Below, piece after piece: positions 1-5,929 of a DNA stretch of 7,374 nt. This DNA is from an uncultured Pseudomonadota bacterium. GTDB lineage: Bacteria > Pseudomonadota > Gammaproteobacteria > Methylococcales > Methylomonadaceae. The notes under the pieces are model-generated. The model worked only from the letters and a program-made list of their open reading frames with translations, was not told the origin of the DNA and did no database searches. The stretch lies in contig CAIZCB010000252.1 of NCBI GenBank assembly GCA_903931355.1, positions 1 through 7,374 on the forward strand, read 5' to 3'. Numbering within the stretch: position 1 is the first letter of the stretch; every line of letters starts with the position of its first letter. Position numbers and translations under genes: made by a program.

Positions 1-1119
1 AGTTCTGTCACTCAATTTGTACCAAACCGACAAATTGACATAAATCCCCAAACACAGATTCGCCAACAACAAAATCGGCACTACCACCAAACCTTCGCGG
101 TATTCTTCGCCGATGAAATATTTGAAGAAATCCAGATACAAAGTCACCACTAAAAAGATTAATACCCCAGCCATAACAAAATATTGCATCACCAAAGCAT
201 AAGCGCGTTTGGCGTCAGCGCGTCCGGCATAGGAAAAGAAAAACGGCTCACCGGCATAGCGAAAAGCTTGCACAAACAAAGTCATTAAAATCGACAATTT
301 GTAGCAAGCACCATAAATACCAAGCATTTTTAAGTTGGTCGGCAAATCATAAGGCAGCATCAGTTTCAAAATCGCCCGATCCAGCATTTCGTTAATCATC
401 CCCGCAAAACCAATCACCACCATCGGCAAGGAATAACGCAGCATCGGTGCCAAAATCCGCGGATCAAGCTTGAATTGAATCGCTTTAAACTGCGGTAGTA
501 ACAGCAATAACTTCACAAAACTGGCGATTAAGTTAGCCCAGAAAATATAAGCCACGCCTTGTTTGGGATCGTAATAAGCCGCTAAATCTGGCCAAATTGC
601 TAATAATTTCGGACAAGCCAACAACAAAAACAGATTGAGGGCGATGGTGATAAAAATCTCCGCCATCTTGATGCCAGCAAATCGCCAGGCTTTATTTTCA
701 GCACGCAGTCGGGCAAACGGTAAAGCTGTCACCGCATCCATCGCCAAAATCGCCGCAAAACACAGTAAATATTCAGGATGTTGAGGGTAACGCAACCAAG
801 CTGACAAAGGCTGTTGGTAGATGGCGATTACCGCGAAAAACAGCAGACTGCTGGTGAATAGAAAACTCAAGCTGCTGCGGTAAACGCTGTCATGTTGATA
901 ATCTGGATTTTGCCGAAACCGGAAATAACCGGTTTCCAAACCAAATGCCAACAACACCGCAAAAAAGCCCGCATAAGCATAAAACTCAGACACCACACCG
1001 TATTCGCCAGCGGCAAAGGTGTAGGTGTAAAGCGGTACTAACAGGTAATTGAGAAAACGACCGACGATACTGCTAAGGCCGTAGATAGCGGTTTGGGAGA
1101 TGAGTTGTCGTAAAGACAC
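1..1119 (-). CDS. Polysaccharide/oligosaccharide flippase (Wzx/RfbX-like), partial, C-terminus beyond left edge
   Basis: This reading frame stays open for 373 codons from a GTG start to the window edge, so the 3' end is missing. The product is strongly hydrophobic, with repeated membrane segments separated by short basic loops, as in MOP-superfamily exporters that flip lipid-linked sugar units across the inner membrane. The N-terminus (AIYGLSSIVGRFLNYLLVPL, residues 11-30) and the following GLETGYFRF (60-68) are typical of the polysaccharide biosynthesis family. Such proteins usually have about 450-500 residues, so roughly 100 residues are probably missing. The GTG start is preferred because AGGA lies 8 nt upstream and the family N-terminus begins there. 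It is divergent from the toxin-antitoxin module. The exported glycan (O-antigen, exopolysaccharide or other) cannot be told from this window. Confidence 0.85.
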   Translation of the reverse strand, partial: MSLRQLISQTAIYGLSSIVGRFLNYLLVPLYTYTFAAGEYGVVSEFYAYAGFFAVLLAFGLETGYFRFRQNPDYQHDSVYRSSLSFLFTSSLLFFAVIAIYQQPLSAWLRYPQHPEYLLCFAAILAMDAVTALPFARLRAENKAWRFAGIKMAEIFITIALNLFLLLACPKLLAIWPDLAAYYDPKQGVAYIFWANLIASFVKLLLLLPQFKAIQFKLDPRILAPMLRYSLPMVVIGFAGMINEMLDRAILKLMLPYDLPTNLKMLGIYGACYKLSILMTLFVQAFRYAGEPFFFSYAGRADAKRAYALVMQYFVMAGVLIFLVVTLYLDFFKYFIGEEYREGLVVVPILLLANLCLGIYVNLSVWYKLSDRT

Positions 1120-1219
1120 TGAGTTATTCCTATTAAAAGCAAGCGGCAGTTTATCAATTTAAGACAGGGATTCTGAGATTTCTAATAAAATACCAGCAAA
1201 CAAAAGTGAGAGGTGTTTT
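1120..1219. promoter_or_regulatory. Divergent intergenic region between flippase gene and toxin-antitoxin module
   Basis: These 100 bases must hold the start signals for both divergent genes. On the minus strand AGGA precedes the flippase GTG by 8 nt. On the plus strand GAGAGG at 1208-1213 lies 6 nt before the antitoxin ATG. A possible -10 for the plus strand is TAATAA (1183-1188) or TAAAAT (1186-1191), but the only -35 candidate, AAGACA at 1161-1166, is poor. The antitoxin frame is open upstream only to the stop at 1160-1162 and contains no ATG, GTG or TTG there, so the antitoxin cannot be extended. No clear operator palindrome was seen. Confidence 0.4.
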
Positions 1220-1402
1220 ATGGCTATCAAAAGTAGTACTTTTGGGCGTGTTGAATTAAACGGTACCGATGCCGAAAGGTTTTTGCAGATTATGAACGAG
1301 AGAAAAAGTAATCCTCGTGCAGTAGCTGCATTAAAACGTGGCCGCGAAATTTTAAAACGCGTTACTGAGGGTAAATCAATTCAATTTAAACAAGATGTCT
1401 GA
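1220..1402 (+). CDS. Candidate short antitoxin of a GNAT-type toxin-antitoxin pair
   Basis: A 60-residue, basic, mostly helical-looking protein with a good ribosome site (GAGAGG, 6 nt spacing). Its last 8 nt overlap the start of the GNAT acetyltransferase gene, which is the usual arrangement of an antitoxin ahead of its toxin. The stretch VELNGTDAERFLQIMNERKS (11-30), followed by NPRAVAALKRGREIL, resembles by eye the C-terminal toxin-neutralising part of DUF1778 (TacA-like) antitoxins, which pair with GNAT toxins. The N-terminal ribbon-helix-helix DNA-binding domain of those antitoxins is absent, and there is no room for it upstream. Its role as an antitoxin is inferred from size, position and partner. 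It could instead be an uncharacterised accessory protein of the acetyltransferase. Confidence 0.65.
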   Translation: MAIKSSTFGRVELNGTDAERFLQIMNERKSNPRAVAALKRGREILKRVTEGKSIQFKQDV

Positions 1403-1922
1403 AGCTGGTTTTCATATTCGAAAACTCGATCAAGGTGATAACGTCCAAAACTTTAAGCTCGGTAACGAAGCTTTTTTGCCGCTAAAAACGTTTTTGCAAA
1501 AGCAAGCCAAAACATTTCAAGAGTCTAACATTGCTCAAACCTACGTGGCAGTTACTACCCAGAATGCAATAGCTGGATTTATAACCCTGACATGCAGCGA
1601 GATAGATCTTCAGAACCACTATGCTATTTCAGATTGCAGTCATGCGAATAATTACGAGTATTTGCCCGCAGTCAAAATTGCACGTTTGGCAGTTGATAGC
1701 CGCTATAGAGAAAATGGAATTGGAACAGCCTTACTTGATTTTGCTATTGCTCTGATCATTGATAGAGTTGCTGACAGTGTTGGCTGTAGGTTTGTTGTAA
1801 CCGATGCCAAAATTGAGGCCGTCGAGTTTTACGCTAAACAGGGATTCACAGTCCTCAACAGTTATCAGTCAGGTGCTTCCGATTACCATCTCATGTTTTT
1901 GGATCTCGATATTCTGAGCTAA
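1395..1922 (+). CDS. GNAT-family N-acetyltransferase, candidate TacT/AtaT-like toxin
   Basis: A 175-residue protein with the GNAT fold signature. The acetyl-CoA pyrophosphate loop is R105-E-N-G108-I-G110 (the R/Q-x-x-G-x-G/A motif), preceded by the beta strand VKIARLAVDS (93-102). Near the C-terminus is FYAKQGF (145-151), whose Tyr146 is where GNAT toxins carry the tyrosine that acts as general acid. The early segment FLPLKTFLQKQAKTF (27-41) corresponds to the L..FL..QA region found in GNAT toxins of this type. Known relatives acetylate the amino group of aminoacyl-tRNAs and block translation. That activity here is inference, because GNATs have many substrates. The gene has no good ribosome site of its own and overlaps the upstream ORF by 8 nt, so translational coupling is likely. 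Its stop overlaps the stop of a small ORF on the other strand. Confidence 0.75.
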   Translation: MSEAGFHIRKLDQGDNVQNFKLGNEAFLPLKTFLQKQAKTFQESNIAQTYVAVTTQNAIAGFITLTCSEIDLQNHYAISDCSHANNYEYLPAVKIARLAVDSRYRENGIGTALLDFAIALIIDRVADSVGCRFVVTDAKIEAVEFYAKQGFTVLNSYQSGASDYHLMFLDLDILS

Positions 1923-2047
1923 GGAGCGAGAATAACTAATGCCATCCACAACAACAATGCCAAAAAACAAGCAGTAACGATCACCAGAAATACACCTTTT
2001 ATTGCACCGGTTAGCATCGCCCATAAGACTTCATCGTCATTGAACAT
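1919..2047 (-). CDS. Small single-pass membrane protein (42 residues), hypothetical
   Basis: An ATG-initiated frame of 42 codons lying 25 nt after the trmB stop on the same strand. The product starts with an acidic, hydrophilic head (MFNDDEVLW), then a Gly/Lys turn (GAIKG, residues 14-18), then an uninterrupted hydrophobic stretch from about residue 19 to the end (VFLVIVTACFLALLLW and on), which is long enough to cross the membrane once. The acidic N-terminus with a lysine next to the segment and a short hydrophobic tail is unlike random sequence. No good Shine-Dalgarno is seen, so it may depend on readthrough or reinitiation from trmB. Its TAG stop shares bases with the TAA stop of the convergent GNAT gene. 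I recognise no family. It could be a chance frame, but composition and placement favour a real small protein. Confidence 0.5.
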   Translation of the reverse strand: MFNDDEVLWAMLTGAIKGVFLVIVTACFLALLLWMALVILAP

Positions 2048-2072
2048 AATTTGTTTTGTATTTAGCTGACGG

Positions 2073-2762
2073 CTAAACCTTCCGAAAAATCAAATCCCAA
2101 ACCCCATGCCCTAAATTCAAGCCGCGATTTTCAAATTTGGTTAAAGGTCGATATTCAGGGCGAGGACAATAATCACCAGCTGGACTGCTGTTTTTTAACA
2201 ACTTGGCTTCGGTCAAAATACCGAGCATGTCTTTAGCGTAATGCGCCCAGTCGGTAGCGGCGTGGAAATAACCATCGCTGGCTAGTTTTTTATGCAGTAA
2301 TTCGACAAAACTGGGACGAACAATCCTGCGTTTGTGATGGCGGCGTTTTTGCCAAGGATCGGGGAAGAATAAATGCACGCCCGCCAAGCTGTTGTCGGGA
2401 ATTTTTTGTTCCAGAATTTCGATGGCGTCGTGGTGATAAATCCGCACATTATTGATATTGCGTTGTTCCAGCAACATCATTAAATGACCAACACCGGGGC
2501 GGTGTACTTCGATACCGATGTAATTCAAATCAGGGTTGGCTTCGGCCATATCAGCCAAACTGCTGCCATTGCCAAAACCGATTTCTAAAATCAGCGGGGC
2601 TTGGCGACCGAATACTTGGGCAAAGTCATAACTTTGTTCGGGTGATAAACAAAATTTCTCGCTATGGTTTTGCAGCGCCAGCTCTTGACCTGCGGTCGCT
2701 CGGCCTTGGCGACGGATAAAGCTTTTAATTTTGCTGGGATCAATTTTTAACGAGTCGGTCAT
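2073..2762 (-). CDS. trmB: tRNA (guanine-N7-)-methyltransferase TrmB
   Basis: The product (229 residues; E. coli TrmB has about 239) methylates N7 of G46 in the variable loop of many tRNAs, using S-adenosylmethionine, in the cytoplasm. The N-terminal IKSFIRRQGRATAGQELAL (12-30) matches the family's entry motif. The SAM-binding loop is EIGFGNG (60-66), followed by YIGIEVHRPGVGHL (81-94). The catalytic/tRNA region includes FPDPWQKRRHHKRR (133-146), ATDWAHYA (169-176) and RPLTKFENRG (205-214), all family hallmarks. The ATG at 2762 is chosen because the frame upstream has no better start and the N-terminus fits relatives. No Shine-Dalgarno is visible, and a small hairpin lies 11 nt upstream. It lies downstream of thiSG on the same strand but is separated by a palindromic element, so it probably has its own transcript or depends on readthrough. 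Confidence 0.96.
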   Translation of the reverse strand: MTDSLKIDPSKIKSFIRRQGRATAGQELALQNHSEKFCLSPEQSYDFAQVFGRQAPLILEIGFGNGSSLADMAEANPDLNYIGIEVHRPGVGHLMMLLEQRNINNVRIYHHDAIEILEQKIPDNSLAGVHLFFPDPWQKRRHHKRRIVRPSFVELLHKKLASDGYFHAATDWAHYAKDMLGILTEAKLLKNSSPAGDYCPRPEYRPLTKFENRGLNLGHGVWDLIFRKV

Positions 2763-2773
2763 GATGGGCGCAG

Positions 2774-2793
2774 TCGGTGCGAATCGACACCGA
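2774..2793 (-). promoter_or_regulatory. Small inverted repeat in the trmB leader
   Basis: TCGGTG (2774-2779) and CACCGA (2788-2793) form a perfect 6-bp stem with an 8-nt loop, ending 11 nt before the trmB ATG. No ribosome site is recognisable between it and the start codon. It may influence trmB translation or may be chance. There is no U-tract, so a terminator is unlikely. Confidence 0.25.
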
Positions 2794-2822
2794 GACAGTA
2801 AGAAGATTAAAAATAAGTCACT

Positions 2823-2922
2823 TTCAATAAGCCTCCCCCTTTGAAAAAGGGGGATTGAGGGGGATTTATTTGAATAATCTCCCCTAGCCCCTCTTTTTCA
2901 AAGAGGGGAACAGGCTATTGAA
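2823..2922. repeat. Compound palindromic (MITE-like) element of about 100 bp
   Basis: The outer ends are inverted repeats, TTCAATAAGCCT (2823-2834) and AGGCTATTGAA (2912-2922), differing by one base insertion. Inside are two strong hairpins. The first is CCCCCTTT (2835-2842) with AAAGGGGG (2846-2853), loop GAA. The second is CCCCTCTTT (2888-2896) with AAAGAGGGG (2900-2908), loop TTC. The middle (about 2860-2884) can also pair, GGGGATTTATT against AATAATCTCCCC imperfectly. The two halves are thus diverged reverse complements of each other and the whole can fold as a cruciform. No transposase frame is inside. The element fills the gap between thiSG and trmB and ends 3 bases before the thiSG stop codon. 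In RNA it could stabilise the thiSG 3' end or slow readthrough into trmB. Similar C-rich/G-rich palindromes recur in many bacterial genomes, but copy number here is unknown. Confidence 0.8.
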
Positions 2923-2925
2923 TAA

Positions 2926-3903
2926 TTACAGAAATAAACCATCAATCGGCGAAGAAGCCGAGGCAAAACGCTTGCGTGGCATACGACCCGCTAGGAAAGC
3001 TTCGCGACCCGCTTCAATGCCTTTTTTCATTGCCGAAGCCATTAATACCGGATTTTGCGCGGCGGCAATTGCAGTGTTCATCAATACGCCGTCACAACCT
3101 AATTCCATCGCCATCGCTGCATCAGAAGCAGTACCCACGCCAGCATCAACCAAAATCGGCACCTTGGCGTTTTCGACGATGGTTAAAATGTTGTATGGGT
3201 TACGAATCCCTAAACCTGAGCCAATCGGCGCGGCTAATGGCATTACCGCCACACAGCCGATTTCTTCCAAACGCTTGGCAGCAATCGGGTCGTCGTTGGT
3301 GTAAACCATCACGTCAAAGCCGTCTTTAACCAACATTTCTGCGGCGATATAGGTTTGAGCAACGTCTGGGAATAAGGTTAATTGATCAGCTAATACTTCC
3401 AGCTTGACCAATTTATGACCACCTAATAATTCACGCGCTAAGCGGCAAGTTCTGACCGCTTCTTCGGCGGTGTAACAGCCAGCGGTGTTAGGCAAAATCG
3501 TGTATTTGTCGGGTGAAATCACATCCAACAAGCTTGGCTCATTGGGATTTTGACCGATATTGGTACGACGAATCGCTACGGTGATAATTTCTGCGCCGCT
3601 GGCTTCAGTCGCCAAGCGGGTTTGTTCCAAATCTTTGTATTTACCGCTACCGACCAACAAACGTGAACGGTATTGTTTACCAGCCAAAGTGAAATAATCA
3701 TCTTGGCCGCCGCCAATCGCTTGGACAATTTCCAAACGATCACCGTCTTTAATGCTTTGTGTGGTATGTTCGGTAAACGGCAAAATTTCCATGTTTAATT
3801 CCACCGCAATTCGCTTACCGGTTAAACCCAAATCAGCAATCACATCAGCCACTGTGCAGTTGTCACCATATTCGCGGCTATCGCCATTAACCTGTACTTT
3901 CAT
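2926..3903 (-). CDS. thiSG: ThiS-ThiG fusion: sulfur carrier protein plus thiazole synthase
   Basis: One uninterrupted 325-residue chain joins two thiamine-biosynthesis proteins. Residues 1-66 are ThiS, a ubiquitin-like sulfur carrier, ending in AIGGG (62-66), the Gly-Gly end that is normally adenylated and converted to thiocarboxylate. Residues from about 70 are ThiG, which makes the thiazole phosphate from 1-deoxyxylulose 5-phosphate, the ThiS thiocarboxylate and dehydroglycine. By alignment to Bacillus subtilis ThiG, the Schiff-base lysine is K167 (VKLEV), with E169 and D253 (VDAGVG) matching E98 and D182; the 86-residue spacing from lysine to aspartate is preserved. [10 protein letters not shown] (276-285) is the phosphate-site region. 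It starts 2 nt after aroG, with GAAGGG overlapping the aroG end as ribosome site, so the two are one operon. Fusions of this kind are known. How the internal Gly-Gly is freed is not evident from sequence. Confidence 0.95.
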   Translation of the reverse strand: MKVQVNGDSREYGDNCTVADVIADLGLTGKRIAVELNMEILPFTEHTTQSIKDGDRLEIVQAIGGGQDDYFTLAGKQYRSRLLVGSGKYKDLEQTRLATEASGAEIITVAIRRTNIGQNPNEPSLLDVISPDKYTILPNTAGCYTAEEAVRTCRLARELLGGHKLVKLEVLADQLTLFPDVAQTYIAAEMLVKDGFDVMVYTNDDPIAAKRLEEIGCVAVMPLAAPIGSGLGIRNPYNILTIVENAKVPILVDAGVGTASDAAMAMELGCDGVLMNTAIAAAQNPVLMASAMKKGIEAGREAFLAGRMPRKRFASASSPIDGLFL

Positions 3904-3905
3904 GC

Positions 3906-4985
3906 TTAACCCTTCGCTTTAATTGCTGCGCGGCGTTGCTGAACGGCAGACGCCAAATGATTCAGTAAATCAACCGTGTCATCCCAACCCAAGCAAGGGT
4001 CGGTGATGCTTTGTCCGTAGACTAAAGTGCCACCGTTTTCGCCATCTTGACGGCCAGCGACTAAATGACTTTCCGCCATAATGCCGACGATGCGCGTATC
4101 GCCATTAGCGATTTGACCACCAACATCTTGACCAACCAACAATTGGCGTTCGTATTTTTTCATACAGTTGGCGTGGCTGAAATCGATCATGATATTCGGA
4201 CGCAAACCGGCTTTTTCTAAGCCTGTTGCCACTTGCTCAACGCTGACTTCATCGTAATTCGGTCTGTCGTTGCCGCCTCTTAAAATGATGTGCGCATCTT
4301 CATTACCGCGAGTCGAGAAAATCGCTGAGCGGCCTTCTTTGGTCAATGATAAAAAGTGATGCGGGCTCATCGCGGCATTGATCGCGTCGATAGCAATTTT
4401 GAAACCGCCATCAGTGGCGTTTTTGAAACCGACTGGGCAAGACAAACCAGACGCTAATTCTCTGTGAACTTGGCTTTCGGTGGTTCTGGCACCAATCGCA
4501 CCCCATGAAATCAAGTCCGACATGTATTGCGGGGTGATCAAATCCAAATATTCAGTCGCGGCAGGGACGCCAAGATTGTTAACGTCTGACAGCACTTTAC
4601 GCGCAAGACGCAAACCTTTGTTGATGTTGAAACTAGCGTTTAAGTCTGGATCATTGATCAAACCTTTCCAGCCAACGGTGGTGCGCGGTTTTTCAAAATA
4701 GACCCGCATCACAATCACTAAATCGTCTTGCAATTGATCCATCAGCAGTTTTAAGCGACCAGCATATTCAACCGCTGCTTCTGGGTCGTGGATTGAGCAA
4801 GGGCCAACCACGACTAACAAGCGATCATCATCACCAGTCAGAATGTTATGAATCGCCGCCCGCGCTTTTAAAATGGTTTTGGCAGCCACTTCGGTCATGG
4901 GAATTTCTTCATGAACCTGAATCGGCGGCACTACATCCTTGGTTTCGCAGATTCTTAAATCATCGGTGTTGTAATTAGTTTGCAT
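3906..4985 (-). CDS. aroG: Class I DAHP synthase (3-deoxy-7-phosphoheptulonate synthase), AroG type
   Basis: Condenses phosphoenolpyruvate with erythrose 4-phosphate to give DAHP, the first step of the shikimate pathway. The 359-residue product follows E. coli AroG almost throughout: GPCSIHD (61-67), [20 protein letters not shown] (93-112), [16 protein letters not shown] (165-180). The metal ligands are C63, H271, E305 and D329 and the PEP-site residues include R94 and K99. Residues lining the phenylalanine site in AroG are also kept (D8, D9, P152, S182, F211), so feedback inhibition by phenylalanine is the best guess. The frame is open to a TTG at 5012, but the ATG at 4985 gives an N-terminus ([12 protein letters not shown]) that matches E. 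coli, and the extra nine residues do not, so 4985 is preferred. Neither start has a clear Shine-Dalgarno. It is first in an operon with thiSG, 2 nt downstream. Confidence 0.95.
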   Translation of the reverse strand: MQTNYNTDDLRICETKDVVPPIQVHEEIPMTEVAAKTILKARAAIHNILTGDDDRLLVVVGPCSIHDPEAAVEYAGRLKLLMDQLQDDLVIVMRVYFEKPRTTVGWKGLINDPDLNASFNINKGLRLARKVLSDVNNLGVPAATEYLDLITPQYMSDLISWGAIGARTTESQVHRELASGLSCPVGFKNATDGGFKIAIDAINAAMSPHHFLSLTKEGRSAIFSTRGNEDAHIILRGGNDRPNYDEVSVEQVATGLEKAGLRPNIMIDFSHANCMKKYERQLLVGQDVGGQIANGDTRIVGIMAESHLVAGRQDGENGGTLVYGQSITDPCLGWDDTVDLLNHLASAVQQRRAAIKAKG

Positions 4986-5148
4986 GACACTGAGTGTTGG
5001 TAGACGAATCAAATCGGCTATTTTAACCGTTTTGCGGGGGAGGGGATACAGGCAATGGTTTTGACGAATATCCTAAGCATAGTAACCATCGACAATTTTC
5101 GTCTTAAACGATGGATAATAGCGATTTTAATCCACCGACGATTAACGC
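4986..5148. promoter_or_regulatory. Divergent control region between aroG and mtgA
   Basis: This 163-base gap serves two divergent genes. For aroG on the minus strand, a TTGTCG -35 (centred near 5093) with a 17-nt spacer and GATATT as -10 (near 5070) is a candidate, each hexamer matching four of six consensus bases. For mtgA only TTGACG at 5061-5066 stands out, without a convincing -10. Inverted repeats present are ACACT-G-AGTGT (4987-4997), directly upstream of the aroG ATG, and CCATCG (5086-5091) with CGATGG (5109-5114), either of which could bind a repressor. No TyrR box, TrpR operator or TPP riboswitch core is recognisable. A C-rich run lies in the aroG leader (5036-5045 on the plus strand is GGGGGAGGGG). 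Confidence 0.35.
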
Positions 5149-5877
5149 TTGAACCGACCAACCACCAGCCATCGCTATCGCCAAGTTAGCCGCAACAGCA
5201 ATCAGCCTTTAGCCCTAAAAATCAAACGCGGCTTGGCTTATGCGCTGTTAGTTTTTATCGGCAGTTCACTACTATTAGTTGCTTTGTTACGCTTTATGCC
5301 TGCGCCAACTTCGGCCTTCATGCTGAACCAACACTTTGAAGACCTGTTTACAGGCCAAGGCTATCGCGCCATTAATCAACATTGGGTCAGTTACGAAAAA
5401 ATTTCCAAACACGCCTCACAAGCAGTCATCGCTTCCGAAGATCAATTGTTTTATCAACACAACGGCTTCGACATCAACGCCATCAGCAAAGCCTATCAAC
5501 GCTATGAAAACGGCGGCAGCTTGCGTGGCGCCAGCACTATCAGCCAGCAAGTAGCGAAAAATTTGTTTTTAGTGCCCGCCAAAAACCTAGTCCGCAAAGC
5601 CTTGGAAATTTGGTTTACCGTGTTGTTGGAAATGCTGTGGAGCAAAGAACGGATTTTGGAAATGTATTTAAACATCGCGGAATTTGGTGACCATCTATTT
5701 GGCATCGAAGCTGCCAGTCGCCATTATTTCGGCATCCCCGCCAAACAGCTATCTGCCGAACAAAGCGCCTTACTCGCCGCAACTTTACCCAACCCAATTC
5801 GCTTTAAAGCCAATCAACCCAGCGAATATGTTTACAAACGCCAAGCCTGGATTTTGCGGCAAATGCGCAATTTTTAA
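5149..5877 (+). CDS. mtgA: Monofunctional biosynthetic peptidoglycan transglycosylase MtgA (GT51)
   Basis: Polymerises lipid II into glycan strands at the outer face of the inner membrane, without a transpeptidase domain. The 242-residue product is the family's usual size. It has a basic cytoplasmic N-terminus, a single membrane anchor at about 29-49 (LAYALLVFIGSSLLLVALL), then one GT51 domain. Motifs in order are ASEDQLFYQHNGFD (95-108) with catalytic Glu97, RGASTISQQVAKNLF (126-140), RKALE (149-153), WSKERILEMYLNIAEFG (164-180), and ALLAATLPNPIRFK (207-220). The C-terminal RQAWILRQM (231-239) matches E. coli MtgA. The TTG at 5149 is chosen because a stop (5143-5145) lies two codons upstream and no ATG or GTG precedes the anchor; it lacks a strong Shine-Dalgarno, so the start is moderately sure. 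It is divergent from aroG. Confidence 0.95.
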   Translation: MNRPTTSHRYRQVSRNSNQPLALKIKRGLAYALLVFIGSSLLLVALLRFMPAPTSAFMLNQHFEDLFTGQGYRAINQHWVSYEKISKHASQAVIASEDQLFYQHNGFDINAISKAYQRYENGGSLRGASTISQQVAKNLFLVPAKNLVRKALEIWFTVLLEMLWSKERILEMYLNIAEFGDHLFGIEAASRHYFGIPAKQLSAEQSALLAATLPNPIRFKANQPSEYVYKRQAWILRQMRNF

Positions 5878-5899
5878 GCCTTGGCGAACAGGTTACAAT
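5871..5899 (+). promoter_or_regulatory. Possible promoter for the FAH-family gene
   Basis: TACAAT at 5894-5899 is a good -10 hexamer, 30 nt before the downstream ATG. The matching -35 position (about 5871-5876, TTTTTA, 17-nt spacer) is weak and overlaps the end of mtgA. The 52-nt gap after mtgA has no terminator, so cotranscription with mtgA is equally possible. Confidence 0.3.
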
Positions 5900-5929
5900 G
5901 CCAGTTTTAGCCTTTAATCTGGATTCTGC

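Noticed and set aside
1939..1977. 12-codon plus-strand ORF preceded by AGGAG just after the GNAT gene
   Set aside because: Too short, no recognisable peptide character, and it is antisense to the better-supported small membrane ORF.
2823..2922. CRISPR repeat or simple Rho-independent terminator
   Set aside because: No spacer-repeat periodicity exists, and the hairpins are not followed by a proper U-tract on either strand; a compound palindromic repeat fits better.
2918..3329. Plus-strand frames of 128 and 117 codons across thiSG
   Set aside because: They lie antisense to a clearly recognised ThiS-ThiG coding frame and encode no recognisable motifs.
4986..5012. TTG-initiated nine-residue extension of aroG
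   Set aside because: The extra residues do not match DAHP synthases, whose N-terminus aligns from the ATG at 4985; the TTG also lacks a ribosome site.
5018..5089. 23-codon minus-strand ORF in the aroG leader, considered as an attenuation leader peptide
   Set aside because: It has no run of Phe, Tyr or Trp codons, no Shine-Dalgarno and no terminator/antiterminator pair after it.
4986..5148. TPP riboswitch upstream of the aroG-thiSG operon
   Set aside because: The conserved CUGAGA core and its partner segments are absent on the minus strand of this leader.
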